Shown here: in pieces, positions 13,805-21,589 of the stretch | Numbering within the stretch: the first letter of the stretch is position 1 | How the letters are laid out: each line of letters begins with the position of its first letter | Assembly (NCBI GenBank): GCA_900767135.1 | Contig: CAAFYU010000050.1 | Location: 1-26,458, forward strand | Length of the DNA: 26,458 nucleotides | Direction of reading: 5' to 3' | Source: Candidatus Gastranaerophilales bacterium | GTDB taxonomy: Bacteria; Cyanobacteriota; Vampirovibrionia; Gastranaerophilales; Gastranaerophilaceae | The notes under the pieces: model-generated | What the model saw: the letters and a program-made list of their open reading frames with translations, nothing else | Database searches by the model: none | What the model was told of the DNA's origin: nothing | Position numbers and translations under genes: made by a program

Positions 13805-14914
13805 TTATGATTCATGTATCTTATGTATAATAATTTGTCTTTTGTAAATACAAGCTTCTTCCGGTACAAAAGTATCTGTCTTTTGAATATACGGAATGTT
13901 AGCATTGTCAGGACGTCTTGCAAATGTGTCAGCAATTCTTAATTGAATTGCGTTCATTTTCAATGCTCTGATTTTTGCGTATTGATTACCCGCAGAACCG
14001 GCATGAGCAATACCGCCCAAAATTCCCCAAACAGTAATATCGCCTTTTGCAATTATTTCGGAGCCTGGGTTTGCATCTCCGATAATTACAATATTTCCGT
14101 CAGACGTAATGCTTTGACCTGAACGCAAAGTTCTTTGGATATACAAAGTAGGAAGTTTTTCTGTTTCTCTTAAAGATTTTCTCAAATCGTCAAGATTGTA
14201 GTCGATATCTTCAATATCGTCACCTTCAATTTTATTTGCGTTTTCAAGTTCACTGTTGAAATTATTAAGTTCCTCTTTTAGTTCTGAATTATCAGCATCT
14301 TCTTCTTTAACATTTGCAAAATCAGCTGTTTCTGTTGTTTTTGTTAATTCAGATGTATTTTTTTGAACCTCTTCATCTTGTGTTAAAGGCTCAACAATCG
14401 GAGCTTCAACTGTTTCCATTTGATTATTCAAATCAATACTTTCCGGTGCAATTTCAGGTAACGGCTTAACTTCTTCAACAGGAGCATTTTTCTTTAATTC
14501 TTTTAAATCATGCTCTTGTGCAAAAGTTTTAATTTCAGTTGTTTCATCTCCAAAAATTTTGTCTAATGCTTTTTCAAGTTCTGCATTAACTTTTTCTTGA
14601 TCTGCATTAAATTCAGGAGTTGGAACTATGTTTTCCAAAATTGAAACTTGAATTCCTAAATCTTTTGCAGCTTTTGCTGTTGCATCAGAACTTGTATTTA
14701 TGAATTCTATTTCTGAGTTCATGGATTCTACAAGAGCTTTAATGCTTGTTAACTCGGTAGGAGTAAGATTAATAGCCCCTAACTTCAAACAAACATTTTT
14801 ATTTTGTGCTTCCGGCAAGTCCAAAATTCGACTCAACTCATAAATAATCTCAGAGGTTTTCTGAGCGTTGCTGACATCTACAATAAAACCATTTTCTATG
14901 TATCCCTTATCCAT
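13805..14914 (-). CDS. minC: Septum site-determining protein MinC with long acidic linker
   Basis: A 369-residue MinC; the family is usually 210-270. Residues 1-95 fit the FtsZ-inhibiting N-terminal domain and about 255-369 are the C-terminal beta-helix, with RTLRSGQSI (RSGQ at 264-267, the MinD contact) and GDITVWGILGGIAHAG. About 160 residues of Glu/Asp/Asn-rich sequence join them. ATG 14914 is preferred to the upstream ATG at 14959 because GGAAGGA lies 6 bases before it and the upstream one has no ribosome-binding site. First gene of the min operon. Confidence 0.92.
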   Translation of the reverse strand: MDKGYIENGFIVDVSNAQKTSEIIYELSRILDLPEAQNKNVCLKLGAINLTPTELTSIKALVESMNSEIEFINTSSDATAKAAKDLGIQVSILENIVPTPEFNADQEKVNAELEKALDKIFGDETTEIKTFAQEHDLKELKKNAPVEEVKPLPEIAPESIDLNNQMETVEAPIVEPLTQDEEVQKNTSELTKTTETADFANVKEEDADNSELKEELNNFNSELENANKIEGDDIEDIDYNLDDLRKSLRETEKLPTLYIQRTLRSGQSITSDGNIVIIGDANPGSEIIAKGDITVWGILGGIAHAGSAGNQYAKIRALKMNAIQLRIADTFARRPDNANIPYIQKTDTFVPEEACIYKRQIIIHKIHES

Positions 14915-15017
14915 TGTCAATCCTTCCGCAATAGTTTCATCTATTCCATGACAATACATGAAACATCATAGAACATCAATGGATTATTTCGAATTGTAAT
15001 AATTTTGACTTAAACCA

Positions 15018-15935
15018 TTATGCAAAAATTGATTCATTCACGCTTTTTTCTCTAACTCTTCTGCTCATTTCAGATTTTGTAATTTTACCGTCTTTGTTGT
15101 AATCCATTTTTGCGTTTGTTGGGTTATAACCGCTTTCGCCTTTTGAGTAAAGAACTTCTCTGTTAGCTCTTCCCGGTGCCAAAATCATTGCATACAAATC
15201 TCCTGCTGATAATCTTGCGTTAGGAGAGAATTTCCATTTTTTGATATACAGCAAAAGTTTTTCTGCCAATTCAAGTTGTTCCAATCTTGACATATTTGGA
15301 ATTTGTTCTTTTGTTAAGCCTTTGCAGCCACATTTATTTCTAAGTTCTTCAACCGCAGCATCTCCAAATTGAATTAGTCCTACATAGCTTCCGCATTTTG
15401 CTTTCGGATCAAAACCTGATTCGCTGTTAATCAAAGCTAATAAATCTTTATAATCACAGTTTAATTTTTTAGCAACTTTCTTAACTTTTCTCAAAAAATG
15501 TTTGTCCAATTTTCCAGTATCTTTAATTGGAGAATTATCAGTATCTGAAACATCAGTTGTTTTGCCTGTTTTATTCGTGCTTTCTACCGGTTTCCAACTT
15601 GCATAATTTACTGTCGGTATTGAGAACAAATTTCCAAAATTGAAAGTTGGCATAGTAAATTGAGGCATTGAATAATTATTTAAAATTGGCATTGAAGCGT
15701 AATTGCCGGAAAAAATTGACGGATAAGCAGTTGTAGAACCGAAAGTCGGCATCATAGGCATTGTTAATCCGCTAAATATTGGCATTGAAGGCATTCCGAA
15801 TTGGAATGAATTCATGAAACTAAAAGGATTCATATATGAATTACAGTGGCAACCGCCAAACATGAACGGATTAAAACCTGCAAACGGATTGCAGTTTCCA
15901 GCTATATTAAAGTTATGAAATCCAAAAAAGTTCAT
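15018..15935 (-). CDS. Lytic-transglycosylase-like protein with EF-hand and Phe/Met/Pro-rich N-terminus
   Basis: A 305-residue protein in three parts. Residues 1-113 are low complexity, rich in Phe, Met, Pro, Gly and Asn, with repeated MPxF-like bits (SMPIF, MMPTF, SMPIL, TMPTF) and a few Cys. Residues 145-265 resemble an SLT lysozyme-like domain: LLALINSESGFDPKA, where Glu172 fits the catalytic acid, then SYVGLIQFGDAAVEEL. Residues 278-289 (DYNKDGKITKSE) are a full EF-hand calcium loop. No Sec signal peptide or membrane span is seen, so if it cuts peptidoglycan it must leave by another route, such as type III export. AAGGGA supports the start. It lies 103 bp upstream of minC on the same strand. 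Confidence 0.75.
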   Translation of the reverse strand: MNFFGFHNFNIAGNCNPFAGFNPFMFGGCHCNSYMNPFSFMNSFQFGMPSMPIFSGLTMPMMPTFGSTTAYPSIFSGNYASMPILNNYSMPQFTMPTFNFGNLFSIPTVNYASWKPVESTNKTGKTTDVSDTDNSPIKDTGKLDKHFLRKVKKVAKKLNCDYKDLLALINSESGFDPKAKCGSYVGLIQFGDAAVEELRNKCGCKGLTKEQIPNMSRLEQLELAEKLLLYIKKWKFSPNARLSAGDLYAMILAPGRANREVLYSKGESGYNPTNAKMDYNKDGKITKSEMSRRVREKSVNESIFA

Positions 15936-16098
15936 ATTTTATCCCTTATAATTCCCCGTTATATATATAAAGTATTCATTGCAGAAATAATTGCCTTGTT
16001 TTTGAATTCATGTTAAATTTTGTTACTAAAATCAAACTATTAACTTATGTAAAATTTTATTTTTATTATATGATATATCTTAGGGACAGAGAATTAAT

Positions 16099-16785
16099 AT
16101 GATATTTAACGAAACAAAAACACACGAAATCACAGTCGACGTAGTTATTGTAACTATGAAGAACGACGCTCTTCAAGTTCTGCTTGTGAAACGTACAAAC
16201 GAACCTTTTAAAGACAAATGGGCAATCCCCGGAGGTTATGTAAGATTATCTGAAAACCTTGATCAAGCGGCACTTAGAGTTTTGAAAGAGCGTACAAACA
16301 TCGACAACGTTTACCTTGAACAACTTTACACATTTGGCGATCCGCTTCGTCACCCGAATGCCAGAGTTATTACATGTGCATATTTCGCATTGGTTAGAGC
16401 CGAAGATATTAATATTGTAACAACTGATGAACTTGGTTGGCACAAGATTTTGGACTTACCTCCACTAGCTTTTGACCACAAAGAAATTATTGAGTATTCT
16501 TTGAAGAGAACTCGTGAAAGACTTGAACTTTGTCCGGTTGCATATCAGCTTTTGAATGAAAAATTTACTTTAACTGAAATGCAAAAAGCTTATGAATTGA
16601 TTATGGGCAAAAAGCTTGATAAACGTAATTTTAGAAAAAAAGCTCTTGCGACAGACGGACTTATTGAACTTGATGAGTATACAAAATCATCATCAAAAAG
16701 ACCTGCAAGGCTATATACTTTTAAAGATATTAAATTGAACTCAAAACGAGCTCATTTTATCTCTAAGAAAAAGGAGAAAAAATAA
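16099..16785 (+). CDS. NrtR-like Nudix-domain transcriptional regulator
   Basis: A 228-residue protein with an N-terminal Nudix domain (about 8-140) and a C-terminal winged helix (about 150-215, with LTEMQKAYELIMGKKLDKRNFRKK), the layout of NrtR regulators that sense ADP-ribose-type ligands and control NAD or sugar metabolism. The Nudix box keeps spacing (Gly46, Glu52, Arg60, Glu64) but the RExxEE core reads RVLKER: Val61 and Arg65 replace two glutamates. Hydrolysis is therefore probably lost and ligand sensing kept, as known for some NrtR members. No NAD gene is adjacent. secG starts on the base after its stop codon. Confidence 0.85.
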   Translation: MIFNETKTHEITVDVVIVTMKNDALQVLLVKRTNEPFKDKWAIPGGYVRLSENLDQAALRVLKERTNIDNVYLEQLYTFGDPLRHPNARVITCAYFALVRAEDINIVTTDELGWHKILDLPPLAFDHKEIIEYSLKRTRERLELCPVAYQLLNEKFTLTEMQKAYELIMGKKLDKRNFRKKALATDGLIELDEYTKSSSKRPARLYTFKDIKLNSKRAHFISKKKEKK

Positions 16786-17013
16786 ATGTTATTAAATATG
16801 GTATGGGCTGTACAAATCTTATCAGCATTACTTTTGATTGTATTAATTCTTTTGCACTCCCCGAAAGGCGATGGCATCGCAGGTATCGGCGGAGCATCTC
16901 ATGTTTTTGCATCACAAAAAAGTGCAGAAAAAGGCTTGAACAAACTAACAGGTATTGTTGCTGCAATTTTCTTGGTTTGCACATTCCTTCTAGGTTTTGG
17001 AATTGTAAAATAG
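16786..17013 (+). CDS. secG: Preprotein translocase subunit SecG
   Basis: A 75-residue protein with two membrane helices (about 3-23 and 52-72) and the loop LLHSPKGDGIAGIGGASHVFASQKSAEKGLNKLT, which is diagnostic for SecG, the small accessory subunit of the SecYEG channel. The ATG follows directly on the nrtR-like stop codon, and its ribosome-binding site AAGGAG lies inside the end of that gene, so both are cotranscribed. Confidence 0.95.
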   Translation: MLLNMVWAVQILSALLLIVLILLHSPKGDGIAGIGGASHVFASQKSAEKGLNKLTGIVAAIFLVCTFLLGFGIVK

Positions 17014-17022
17014 AATTTCAAA

Positions 17023-17134
17023 CGTCATTCAGAGGACAGCAATAATTTTAGTTCGAAGAATCTTCTTTAAATGGATTTTTTTGGCTAATTGTTCAAGATG
17101 ACGACAAGATGTAGGTCGGCATTGCTATGCCGAC
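17023..17134. repeat. Dispersed intergenic repeats downstream of secG
   Basis: A first element runs from CGTCATTC (17023-17030) to GATGACG (17097-17103), whose ends are inverted. It has the look of the CGTCATTC...GAAGAATC...GATGACG intergenic repeats known from many bacteria. A second is the hairpin GTCGGCAT/ATGCCGAC (17115-17122 with 17127-17134). Positions 17111-17125 recur with one mismatch at 26334-26348, where the copy runs into the second prepilin-like gene. Confidence 0.55.
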
Positions 17135-17215
17135 AAGTAAAAACGAGCAGACACTGCCTGACATAATTATGTAAAGTGCGGACCCACACCGCCATCAATT
17201 TCAATTAAATCAACT

Positions 17216-17917
17216 ATGAACATACTCGTAACAGGTGCATCAAAAGGTATCGGAAACGCAATCGCACACGAGCTTCAAACACTCGGAGAAGTTTTCGTAA
17301 CCGGTAGAAACGAAAAAGCTTTGGCAGAATGTAATGCCAAAGGTTTTTGTGTATGCGATTTGTCAAAAGACATCAATGTTTTGGCAAAATTTATTGAAGA
17401 AAACGATATTGATGTGTTGGTAAACAACGCCGGAGAATATATTTATTCTGCTCTGGAAAGTATGAATATAACTGATATTCAGCGACTTTATCAAACAAAT
17501 CTGATAGCACCTGCATATCTTGCATCAAAAGTGATTCCGAACATGAAAAACAAAAAATGGGGGCGAATTATTAATATTGGCTCAATTTCAGGGGTTATGG
17601 GAGAGGCTTACGCAAGTATTTATTCAAGTTCAAAAGCCGGACTTGTCGGACTTACCAAGGCGTTGGCACTTGAACTTGCGGAATATAATATTACAGTAAA
17701 TACAATTAATCCGGGGTGGGTTGAAACAGAGCTCGGCATGGCATCGATTGATGAGAGTGAATTTTCAAGAGAAGAAATTGTCGAAACTATTCCACAAAGA
17801 CGATTTGTTAAACCCGAAGAGGTTGCAAAGCTTTGTAAATATTTAATTTCAGAAGATGCAAAAGGCATAACTGGACAATCCATAAATCTTTGTGCCGGAT
17901 TAAGTGTCGGAATTTAG
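17216..17917 (+). CDS. Short-chain dehydrogenase/reductase (FabG-like)
   Basis: A 233-residue classical SDR with Rossmann fold. The NAD(P)-binding TGASKGIG is at residues 6-13, NNAG follows, the catalytic Ser lies in INIGSISG, and the Tyr/Lys pair is in YSSSK. TINPGWVETELG is the usual segment after it, and GITGQSINLCAGLSVG the usual C-terminus. FabG (3-oxoacyl-ACP reductase) is the most common annotation for this shape, but no fatty-acid genes are near, so the substrate is open. No ribosome-binding site is visible at the ATG. The gene sits alone between a repeat block and a poly-C tract. Confidence 0.9.
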   Translation: MNILVTGASKGIGNAIAHELQTLGEVFVTGRNEKALAECNAKGFCVCDLSKDINVLAKFIEENDIDVLVNNAGEYIYSALESMNITDIQRLYQTNLIAPAYLASKVIPNMKNKKWGRIINIGSISGVMGEAYASIYSSSKAGLVGLTKALALELAEYNITVNTINPGWVETELGMASIDESEFSREEIVETIPQRRFVKPEEVAKLCKYLISEDAKGITGQSINLCAGLSVGI

Positions 17918-17926
17918 CCCCCCCCC
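17918..17926. other. 9-C homopolymer directly after the SDR stop codon
   Basis: Nine C follow the TAG without a gap. A similar 10-C run lies at 61-70. Such runs are rare by chance in AT-rich DNA. Confidence 0.6.
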
Positions 17927-17985
17927 GAGCCGAAGTCTGTTCTATTTGGTAATAGATTCTGAATAGCAAAACATTTGTAAACAAA

Positions 17986-18014
17986 TTGAAAAATTTCTGA
18001 TTAGTTATTATAAT
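17986..18014 (+). promoter_or_regulatory. Promoter of fliI giving a leaderless mRNA
   Basis: TTGAAA (17986-17991), a 17-bp spacer and TATAAT (18009-18014). With the usual distance, transcription starts at 18021, which is the A of the fliI ATG. No ribosome-binding site precedes that ATG. Confidence 0.65.
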
Positions 18015-18020
18015 AAATAT

Positions 18021-19367
18021 ATGGACGGATTGGACACAAGTAGTTTAGAAGAGCTTAAAACTCGAATACACGAAAAGCTTGAAGCGACAGAGATGTATCG
18101 CTACAAGGGAACTGTATCAAAGCTTTTGGGGTTGACGGTTGAAGTTAAACTTCCGGGACTTAAAGTTGGTGACTTGTGTTATATAGAAACAAAAGACGGA
18201 AGGCGAAAACCGGCAGAAGTTCAAGCTTTCAAGGGAGAAGTTGCACAATTACTTTTGCTTTATGATGGTGAAGGTATTGGGCAAGGTAGTTTGGTAACTT
18301 CGACAGGAAAACCTATTACAATTCCTGTTGGGGACTTTCTTTTGGGACGATTGATTAATCCGATGGGAGAGCCGATTGACGGAAAGCCTCTTGATACATC
18401 AGGTGCGACTTGGCGTCCGGTTGAAGGCCCACCTCCTGGACCTTTTGAAAGACCAATTATTACGGAAGTCTTTTCAACAGGTGTTCGTGCAATTGACAGC
18501 TGTATGACAATGGGTTGCGGTCAGCGTCTCGGGCTGTTTGCAGGTTCCGGCGTTGGTAAAAGTACCTTACTGGGTATGATTGCACGAAATTCTGATGCGG
18601 ACGTAAACGTAGTTGCACTAATCGGAGAACGTGGGCGTGAAGTTAAAGAGTTTGTTGAAGATGCACTTGGGGAAAAAGGCATGGCAAAATCAGTTCTTGT
18701 TTGCTCCACAGGCGATCAACCACCACTTATCCGTCAAAAAGCACTTTTGACAGCGACTGCTGTGTGTGAATATTTTAGAGATCAAGGTAAAAAAGTTTTC
18801 TTGATGACAGATACCGTAACTCGTTGTGCTATGGCAGGGCGTGAAGTTGGCTTGTCACTAGGTGAACCGCCTACAATGAAAGGTTATCCGCCATCAATTT
18901 TCTCTTGGTTACAAAAAGTTTTGGAAAGAGCTGGAAATAGTCCGAAAGGCTCTGTTACGGCACTTTATACAGTACTTATGGAAGGTGATGATATTTCCGA
19001 TCCGATTGTAGATATTGTGCGTGGTATTGTTGACGGTCACATTTTCTTGTCAAGAAAAGTTGCCGAAATGAATCACTACCCCGCAATTGACGTTTTGGGA
19101 AGTATTTCAAGGTTGATGTCATCAATTGTTCAGCCGGAACACAAAGAGGCAGCAGGTAAAATGCGTACTATAATGGCTCTTTATCGAGAAAACAAAGACC
19201 TTATCGATGTCGGCATGTACCAACCTGGGACAAACCCTCGACTTGATACTGCAATTGAGATGATGCCAAAGATTAATGCGTTTTTGCAACAAAGAACTAC
19301 TGATATTGTGAGCATGGACACAACTATTCAAACTCTCGTTGATATGATGCGTGGCGTAGAGATTTAG
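18021..19367 (+). CDS. fliI: Flagellar-type export ATPase FliI
   Basis: A 448-residue ATPase of the FliI/SctN family, which docks export substrates and energises early steps at the type III gate. The P-loop is GLFAGSGVGKSTLLGMIAR, followed by ALIGERGREVKEFVED and the C-terminal segment IDVLGSISRLMSSIV. The family-specific PVEGPPPGPFERP distinguishes it from F1 beta. Length is normal. It is separated from the fliO-P-Q-R cluster by about 5.7 kb and sits directly upstream of atpD, a distant paralogue. The FliH partner and the FliJ stalk are not in the window. Start and leaderless promoter agree. Confidence 0.93.
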   Translation: MDGLDTSSLEELKTRIHEKLEATEMYRYKGTVSKLLGLTVEVKLPGLKVGDLCYIETKDGRRKPAEVQAFKGEVAQLLLLYDGEGIGQGSLVTSTGKPITIPVGDFLLGRLINPMGEPIDGKPLDTSGATWRPVEGPPPGPFERPIITEVFSTGVRAIDSCMTMGCGQRLGLFAGSGVGKSTLLGMIARNSDADVNVVALIGERGREVKEFVEDALGEKGMAKSVLVCSTGDQPPLIRQKALLTATAVCEYFRDQGKKVFLMTDTVTRCAMAGREVGLSLGEPPTMKGYPPSIFSWLQKVLERAGNSPKGSVTALYTVLMEGDDISDPIVDIVRGIVDGHIFLSRKVAEMNHYPAIDVLGSISRLMSSIVQPEHKEAAGKMRTIMALYRENKDLIDVGMYQPGTNPRLDTAIEMMPKINAFLQQRTTDIVSMDTTIQTLVDMMRGVEI

Positions 19368-19377
19368 ATAAAATTAA

Positions 19378-19405
19378 TTGTCATTTTTTTTTCTTGTATT
19401 ATAAT
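19378..19405 (+). promoter_or_regulatory. Promoter of atpD-atpC
   Basis: TTGTCA (19378-19383), a 16-bp spacer and TATAAT (19400-19405). The expected start is near 19412, giving an 18-19-base leader that contains AAGGAGAGAGGA. Confidence 0.6.
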
Positions 19406-19430
19406 ATACATATCAAAAAGGAGAGAGGAA

Positions 19431-20837
19431 ATGGAAACATTAACGAAACAAGAGGGATTAATTACAAAGATTATCGGTCCTGTTATTGACGTTGAATTTC
19501 AACAAGGCGAATTGCCTGAAATATATACAGCACTTCACATTAACAAAGACGACGGTTCTTACGTTGTTGCAGAAGTTCAACAAATGCTTGGCGGAAACAA
19601 GGTTAGAACAGTTGCAATGTCATCTACCGACGGTTTGAAAAGAGGCATGAAAGTTTTCAACACAAATGAACCTATTAAAATTCCTGTCGGAAAACCTATT
19701 TTGGGAAGAATTTTAAATGTTACAGGCGATCCTGTTGACAAAATGGGGCCTATCGAAACGGACACATATCTTCCTATCCACAGAGAATCTCCAAAATTGG
19801 TTGATCAAAACACAAATATTGAAATTTTGGAAACAGGTATTAAGGCAATCGACTTGCTTCAACCATACCAAAAAGGTGGTAAAATCGGGCTATTCGGTGG
19901 TGCCGGTGTTGGTAAAACTGTTTTGATTATGGAACTTATCCATAACATCGCAATGGAGCACTCAGGTGTGTCTGTATTTGGTGGTGTTGGAGAAAGAACT
20001 CGTGAAGGTAACGACCTTTGGAACGAAATGAAAGAGTCCGGCGTAATCGACAAAGTTGCACTGATTTACGGTCAAATGAATGAACCGCCAGGAGCCAGAA
20101 TGAGAGTTGGTCTTTCAGCTTTGACTGCCGCTGAATATTTTAGAGATTTTTCAAAGCAAGACGTACTTTTATTCGTAGATAACATTTTCAGATTTACTCA
20201 GGCTGGTTCTGAGGTATCAGCACTTTTGGGACGTATGCCGTCAGCCGTAGGTTATCAACCGACATTGGCAAACGAAATGGGCGAATTACAAGAAAGAATT
20301 ACTTCAACAAAAGATGGTTCTATCACATCAGTTCAAGCGATTTACGTTCCGGCCGATGACTTAACAGACCCTGCTCCGGCTACAACATTCTCACACCTTG
20401 ATGCGTCAACTGTATTGTCAAGACAAATTGCATCACTTGGTATTTATCCGGCTGTGGATCCTCTTGAATCATCTTCAAGAGTACTTGATCCAAATATTAT
20501 CGGAGATGAACACTACAACACAACAAGACGTGTTCTTGAAATTCTTCAAAAATACAAAGAATTGCAAGATATTATCGCAATTTTGGGTATGGACGAATTG
20601 TCAGAAGAAGACAAAGAAACCGTCAACAGAGCAAGAAAAATTCAAAAATTCTTGTCACAACCGTTCTTCGTAGCTGAACAGTTCTCAGGTATTCCTGGTA
20701 AGTATGTAAAACTTGAAGATACTATCAGAGGCTTTAAAGAAATTATTGAAGGCAAACATGACGACTTGCCTGAACAAGCTTTCTATATGGTTGGTACAAT
20801 TGAAGAAGCCGTTGAAAAAGCAAAAACGTTAAAATAG
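19431..20837 (+). CDS. atpD: ATP synthase F1 subunit beta
   Basis: A 468-residue catalytic beta subunit. The P-loop is GLFGGAGVGKTVLIMELI, followed by GERTREGNDLW, LFVDNIFRFTQAGSEVSALLGRMPSAVGYQPTLA and DDLTDPAPATTFSHLDA, all intact, with the family-typical C-terminus. It makes or hydrolyses ATP on the cytosolic side of the inner membrane. The gene is followed by atpC only; the other atp genes are elsewhere, as in Cyanobacteria. Its stop codon lies inside the first unit of the repeat element at 20835. A strong ribosome-binding site supports the start. Confidence 0.98.
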   Translation: METLTKQEGLITKIIGPVIDVEFQQGELPEIYTALHINKDDGSYVVAEVQQMLGGNKVRTVAMSSTDGLKRGMKVFNTNEPIKIPVGKPILGRILNVTGDPVDKMGPIETDTYLPIHRESPKLVDQNTNIEILETGIKAIDLLQPYQKGGKIGLFGGAGVGKTVLIMELIHNIAMEHSGVSVFGGVGERTREGNDLWNEMKESGVIDKVALIYGQMNEPPGARMRVGLSALTAAEYFRDFSKQDVLLFVDNIFRFTQAGSEVSALLGRMPSAVGYQPTLANEMGELQERITSTKDGSITSVQAIYVPADDLTDPAPATTFSHLDASTVLSRQIASLGIYPAVDPLESSSRVLDPNIIGDEHYNTTRRVLEILQKYKELQDIIAILGMDELSEEDKETVNRARKIQKFLSQPFFVAEQFSGIPGKYVKLEDTIRGFKEIIEGKHDDLPEQAFYMVGTIEEAVEKAKTLK

Positions 20838-20901
20838 TGAATGGTGAGTAATAAGTGGTGAATAGACTGTTTTGATGGCTGTTCACCCTTTACTCCGTCA
20901 C
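20835..20901. repeat. Heptamer-array element between atpD and atpC
   Basis: Starting at the atpD stop, 7-bp units TAGTGAA, TGGTGAG, TAATAAG and TGGTGAA (20835-20862) face a right arm (about 20879-20901) that reads in reverse as degenerate heptamers including GGGTGAA. The first 15 bases are identical to 9682-9696 upstream of fliO. Confidence 0.6.
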
Positions 20902-20914
20902 ATGAGGAATAATT

Positions 20915-21307
20915 ATGCACTTAAAAATAATTACACACGAAAAAGTTGTTTTTGATGAAAATGTTGATGAAATATACACCAAAACCACAGATGGCGAAAT
21001 GGGTATTTTGAAAAATCACGTACCTGTTATGGCTGCCTTGGATATCGGTGTGACCAAAGCTATTAAAGATAATCAACCGATTTTGTTTACAACAATGGGC
21101 GGAGTTTTGCAGTTTAAAGAAAATGAAGCCTTAATTTTAACAACAACAGCTGAACGTGGTGATGAAATTGATGTTGCAAGGGCAAAAGAAGCTTTAAACA
21201 GAGCAAAGGCAAGACTTGCAGATTCAGAAGCCGAAATAGATGCAAAACGAGCAGAAGCAGCCGTAGCAAGGGCAATGGCAAGGTTGAAAGCAACATTGAA
21301 TTCATAA
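20915..21307 (+). CDS. atpC: ATP synthase F1 subunit epsilon
   Basis: A 130-residue epsilon subunit of the F1 central stalk, with the N-terminal beta-sandwich (MHLKIITHEKVVFDENVDEIYTKTTDGEMGILKNHVPVMAAL) and the C-terminal helical hairpin that regulates ATPase activity (EIDVARAKEALNRAKARL ... AAVARAMARLKAT). Length and motifs are ordinary. It is cotranscribed with atpD. GAGGA precedes the ATG. Confidence 0.96.
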   Translation: MHLKIITHEKVVFDENVDEIYTKTTDGEMGILKNHVPVMAALDIGVTKAIKDNQPILFTTMGGVLQFKENEALILTTTAERGDEIDVARAKEALNRAKARLADSEAEIDAKRAEAAVARAMARLKATLNS

Positions 21308-21354
21308 TTTTGACTTATTATAGAAAATTGCAAATCGCTGTTTTATAAAAAATA

Positions 21355-21383
21355 TTGAAAAATAAACCATTATATGATATAAT
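21355..21383 (+). promoter_or_regulatory. Strong promoter of the structured RNA at 21390
   Basis: TTGAAA (21355-21360), a 17-bp spacer and TATAAT (21378-21383). The predicted start at 21390 is one base before the first paired base of the closing stem. Confidence 0.75.
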
Positions 21384-21389
21384 AGAATT

Positions 21390-21569
21390 AGCTCTGTACG
21401 GGTGCTCATTTTGTTCCTACATTTATTATAAAAGGGAGAATTTGCTCCAATTGAGTGTGAAGTATACCCACCGATTCCAAGCTCGCTAGTGGGAAACGGA
21501 TAACTCAGGGCGTTCACCCACCTGCGAGACCACGCAGGTAACAAAATCACATTCGTATAGGGCTTTTTT
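21390..21569 (+). ncRNA. ssrS: Structured RNA of about 180 nt, probable 6S RNA
   Basis: No convincing protein is encoded, but a defined RNA unit is. A consensus promoter starts it at 21390. Bases 21391-21404 pair with 21550-21563 over 14 bp including G-U pairs, and ATTTTGTT (21408-21415) pairs with AACAAAAT (21540-21547). A run of six T (21564-21569) follows at once. The 3' side carries a perfect small hairpin (21520-21526 with 21533-21539). Long closing stem, open middle, side hairpin, length and independent promoter fit 6S RNA, the RNA that binds sigma-70 RNA polymerase by mimicking an open promoter. Signatures of tmRNA, RNase P and SRP RNA were not seen. A lineage-specific RNA remains possible. 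Confidence 0.6.
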
Positions 21570-21589
21570 ATAAATGATTAGTATGAAAA

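Noticed and set aside
21302..21550. Minus-strand frame of 82 codons
   Set aside because: It lies inside the structured RNA with its own plus-strand promoter and lacks a ribosome-binding site or domain; its openness follows from the stem sequences.
21390..21569. Riboswitch controlling nth
   Set aside because: The promoter-to-terminator unit closes on itself before the gene and no known ligand-core motif was recognised; a stand-alone RNA fits better.
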